Shown in pieces: positions 61,601-64,000 of a DNA stretch of 64,000 bases. This DNA comes from Crotophaga sulcirostris (lineage: Eukaryota; Chordata; Aves; Cuculiformes; Crotophagidae). Position 1 is the stretch's first letter. Each line of letters begins with the position of its first letter. Position numbers and translations under genes: made by a program. The notes under the pieces were generated by a model, which was given only the letters and a program-made list of their open reading frames with translations, ran no database searches and had not been told where the DNA came from. The stretch is from contig VYZB01000014.1 of the NCBI GenBank assembly GCA_013397455.1, forward strand, positions 897,556-961,555, written 5' to 3'.

Positions 61601-63970
61601 AGCTTCAGTAAGACTTATTTGTCCAGCACCTCTCGGCACCCAGCTCTCTTCCCCAGGACCCTGCCTGGCAGAGGGCTCCAAAGCTTCCCTGGAGATCCCT
61701 CCCACAAAGAGAACCTCTGAGTACAAACCAGCCACAGCATTTAGGTCTCCTACTACTGATGAGAGACTGAGATAAATGCAGTTAAAAACGCAGCTCGTGA
61801 TTTTATAGATTGTTCACATTCCTAGAGTTACCATTCCCTGTGTTTTTATCGTTAATTTAACACCATTTTACTCAGGATTTAACATGAGAATTTTTAATTA
61901 GTATTTTTAAAGAACAGTTCACAAGAAGGAATGTGGGAAATACAAAGCAATGTCATGGAGTTGAAATTATCTAAAAACTGCAGTAGTAACACAATGATAA
62001 TGGCAGATATTACAGAAATTATGTCTAAAAAACATTTGGAGAAATTCCTTTTTTTTGGTTCATCTTTTCTCAGCTACTGGACTGTCCATCTCATACCAGC
62101 AATCACTCCACTCCTTTTACTGCAGTAAAAATCAGTTTCACTGCAGCCACAATTCAGGTTTGTGGGGTTTTTTGGAGGGGAGGCGGCCTGGTCATAATCA
62201 TCAGCAGTTATTCTCTACAGTTACAAGATTACTAAATAAAAATCTGTCATTGACTTCTCCTAGTTTTTGTTAATATTCCAGCAGAATAATAGTCTGCCAT
62301 ATACATTCTTCCTACTATCGATTATTGCTATCAAATGAAACAAAGAATATTTTCTGTCCCTCTGCTAGATAGCAACGGAACATTCTCCCACTACTAAACT
62401 GTGGTTCCTAAGCTCAGTACAGTCATGTGAGACATGTTAAAAATTGGCACCAAACAACTAGTAACTTTGATTTCTGTGTGGCACCTGGCTATAAGGAATA
62501 TTTACAATCTCTTCCTAGAAATCAGGCAAATGTATAAGAGAACCAGAGTTACACAGGTAAGTACAGAAAAAAATTAAGAGAATATTCTACAATTTCTCCT
62601 AAAAGAAATAGAAAAGTACCTCTTCTGAAAACTACTGAAGAGAGAGGTCTCTGTGCACACTACACCCCACTGAAGCTCATTTTTTCTGGTAGTATAATGA
62701 CAGAAAGCTTTTACACTTTGCCCAGCCAGCCCCCATCCCTGCTGCCCAGCATGGGAAGGACCAGACCTCCAGCCCTACTCCAGCATCAACACTGAGCAGC
62801 TTCAGCTCCACTGACCTGGACCAGTGATGAATTCCCAAGTATCTCAAGTGCTTGCAGACAAAATGAGACATTTTGGAAGTGATTTACTTTGTTTAGAAAC
62901 TCATTACATTTCTGCTTTACCAGAACTGGGTTTAAGTAAACAGTTCCATTAAAGCAGCTAGTTTTAATGGAACACTATCGCTTTACAGCAAAATTGGTTG
63001 CACTGTAAGATGGAAAATATGAATTACTAAACAGAATGTTGTTGTTTAAGACTATTACAACCGGAATAGCAACAGTAGCCTTGGAAGGGGCAGGAAAACC
63101 ACCAGCTGCGCTGCTATTCACACCCTGCCGGCAAATTGATGGCATTTGCAAATAGCTTCATAAAGGACACTTCGGCACCTTTCCAACAACAACAGCTTCC
63201 CAAAAAAAAAAAAAAAAGGATTAAGGGACTGAAAATTGTTTGAAGACTAAAATGTTTCCTACATGACAAGAGCAGACCTTCATTAGTAACACAAGATCCC
63301 TTGCAAGAAAGCTCAAAGCAACTGCACACTAATTACATGACTCCGAGTCTGCACCTTGCTCAGAAAATCTCTCTGTTTACCATTACCATCGCCATCCTGG
63401 GAGGGGAGACAAGCACTCAGTGCACAACACACTGTATTTGACAAGGTTTTTTTCTAAAGAACAGGATTTTATTTATGAAAATGATCCAGTGGTAGTTACT
63501 GAGTTACTGCTCAGATGTAAAACTGATTCACTCCTGCATACCATAATCCACATTATGAAAGTAAATACGGAAACTGTTTGTACCTGACTGTTACTGCGTA
63601 AGACCTATAACTTGTAGTGGATTTAATGATAGCCAGAAAAAGTCTGGGATAAGACAAGAAATGGAGTAAGTAATTCTACCACAATACCTGTGTTACAACA
63701 TTAGTTCTTAAAAACTAAGATTCAAAACATGACTTACAAAACAACTAAGGAAATGAATTGTCTTCAAAACATTCCTAGATGTTGGTTTTCTGTGTGACCC
63801 TGAAAGGGAGCGAGTTCTACACACACAGGCTTTTGACTGAAGTTCAAGCTGTACCTGCTTTCCAACAAATCTCATCTCATAGCAATTTGAGCTAAAAGTC
63901 AGACTCTTCCAGAACTGAATTTCAGATAACAAATCAAGGCAGTAACAAGAAGGGAACTGAAATCCCTTAC
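58620..63970. other. unique AT-rich sequence, no supported gene
   Basis: No transposon copy is recognised. An (AT)n run of about 14 bp lies at 61360-61374 and poly-T runs at about 60524-60538 and 61386-61398. A plus-strand splice-flanked 38-bp segment at 62519-62556 is described in the findings. Minus-strand splice-like pairs at about 60642 and 62620 bracket only 13-15 bp. Confidence 0.45.
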
Positions 63971-64000
63971 CAAGGCTTGAGACCCAGGCGCTCCCAGAGG
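63971..64000 (-). CDS. possible partial coding exon at the right edge of the window
   Basis: A strong donor on the minus strand (AGCCTTG|GTAAGG) ends a 30-bp GC-rich segment that continues beyond the window. All three frames are open over these few bases (for example LWERLGLKP plus two bases). GC content is markedly higher than in the adjoining DNA, as expected for an exon. Frame and identity cannot be decided from 30 bp. Confidence 0.35.

Noticed and set aside
63392..63401. ATGGCG in good initiation context followed by GATG|GTAATG, possible first coding exon
   Set aside because: Only 10-16 bases, and preceded by an acceptor-like pyrimidine run; too little to support.
1..64000. tRNA, rRNA, CRISPR or bacterial/phage system
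   Set aside because: No cloverleaf-like sequence, rRNA block or regular spaced repeats were noticed while reading; the sequence is vertebrate nuclear DNA.

Overview
The window looks like vertebrate nuclear DNA from a bird. It is AT-rich and lacks long reading frames. It carries eight or nine copies of the CR1 LINE, recognisable by the 3' tail of ATTCTATGA-type repeats and the 'TTGGAAGGGACC' block, plus one solo long terminal repeat of the avian ERVL type. Nothing in it is prokaryotic. The species cannot be named from what is visible.

Genes. No complete gene, rRNA, tRNA or CRISPR array was found. The best coding signal is a minus-strand exon at 49213-49440: 76 codons, phase 0 at both ends, with textbook splice sites. 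Around it, on the same strand, is a series of shorter open segments with plausible splice sites. Between about 45 and 55 kb their codon phases can be joined end to end (54503, 52096, 51009, 50403, 50077, 49729, 49213, 48241, 47196, 45179). A looser series runs on down to about 1.2 kb, and a partial exon touches the right edge of the window at 63971-64000. My reading is that most of the window is the intron-rich interior of one minus-strand protein-coding gene, transcribed from right to left. I do not recognise the protein. The 49213 exon is fairly secure. The small exons (23-70 bp) are hypotheses: in AT-rich DNA with free choice of splice sites, phase-compatible short exons also arise by chance.

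Layout. 0-20 kb: intron-like sequence with a few candidate exons (1258, 5437, 9479, 12958) and a short tandem repeat near 18.95 kb. 20-26 kb: three better candidate exons (20431, 23811, 25470), a poly-G tract of about 83 bases at 22372-22454 and a short CR1. 28.7-31.8 kb: two plus-strand CR1 copies. 33-41 kb: candidate exons. 44.4-44.8 kb: one CR1 inserted into another. 46.3-46.8 kb: the longest CR1, about 515 bp. 47-55 kb: the densest exon cluster, broken by an old CR1 remnant and by a CR1 with an inverted 5' piece at about 54.0 kb. 57986-58619: solo ERVL-type LTR with an internal duplication. 58.6-64 kb: otherwise featureless until the partial exon at the end.

There is no sign of a novel multi-gene system. 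The points worth following up are the unidentified gene, the poly-G tract, and the structures of the nested CR1, the inverted CR1 and the duplicated LTR.
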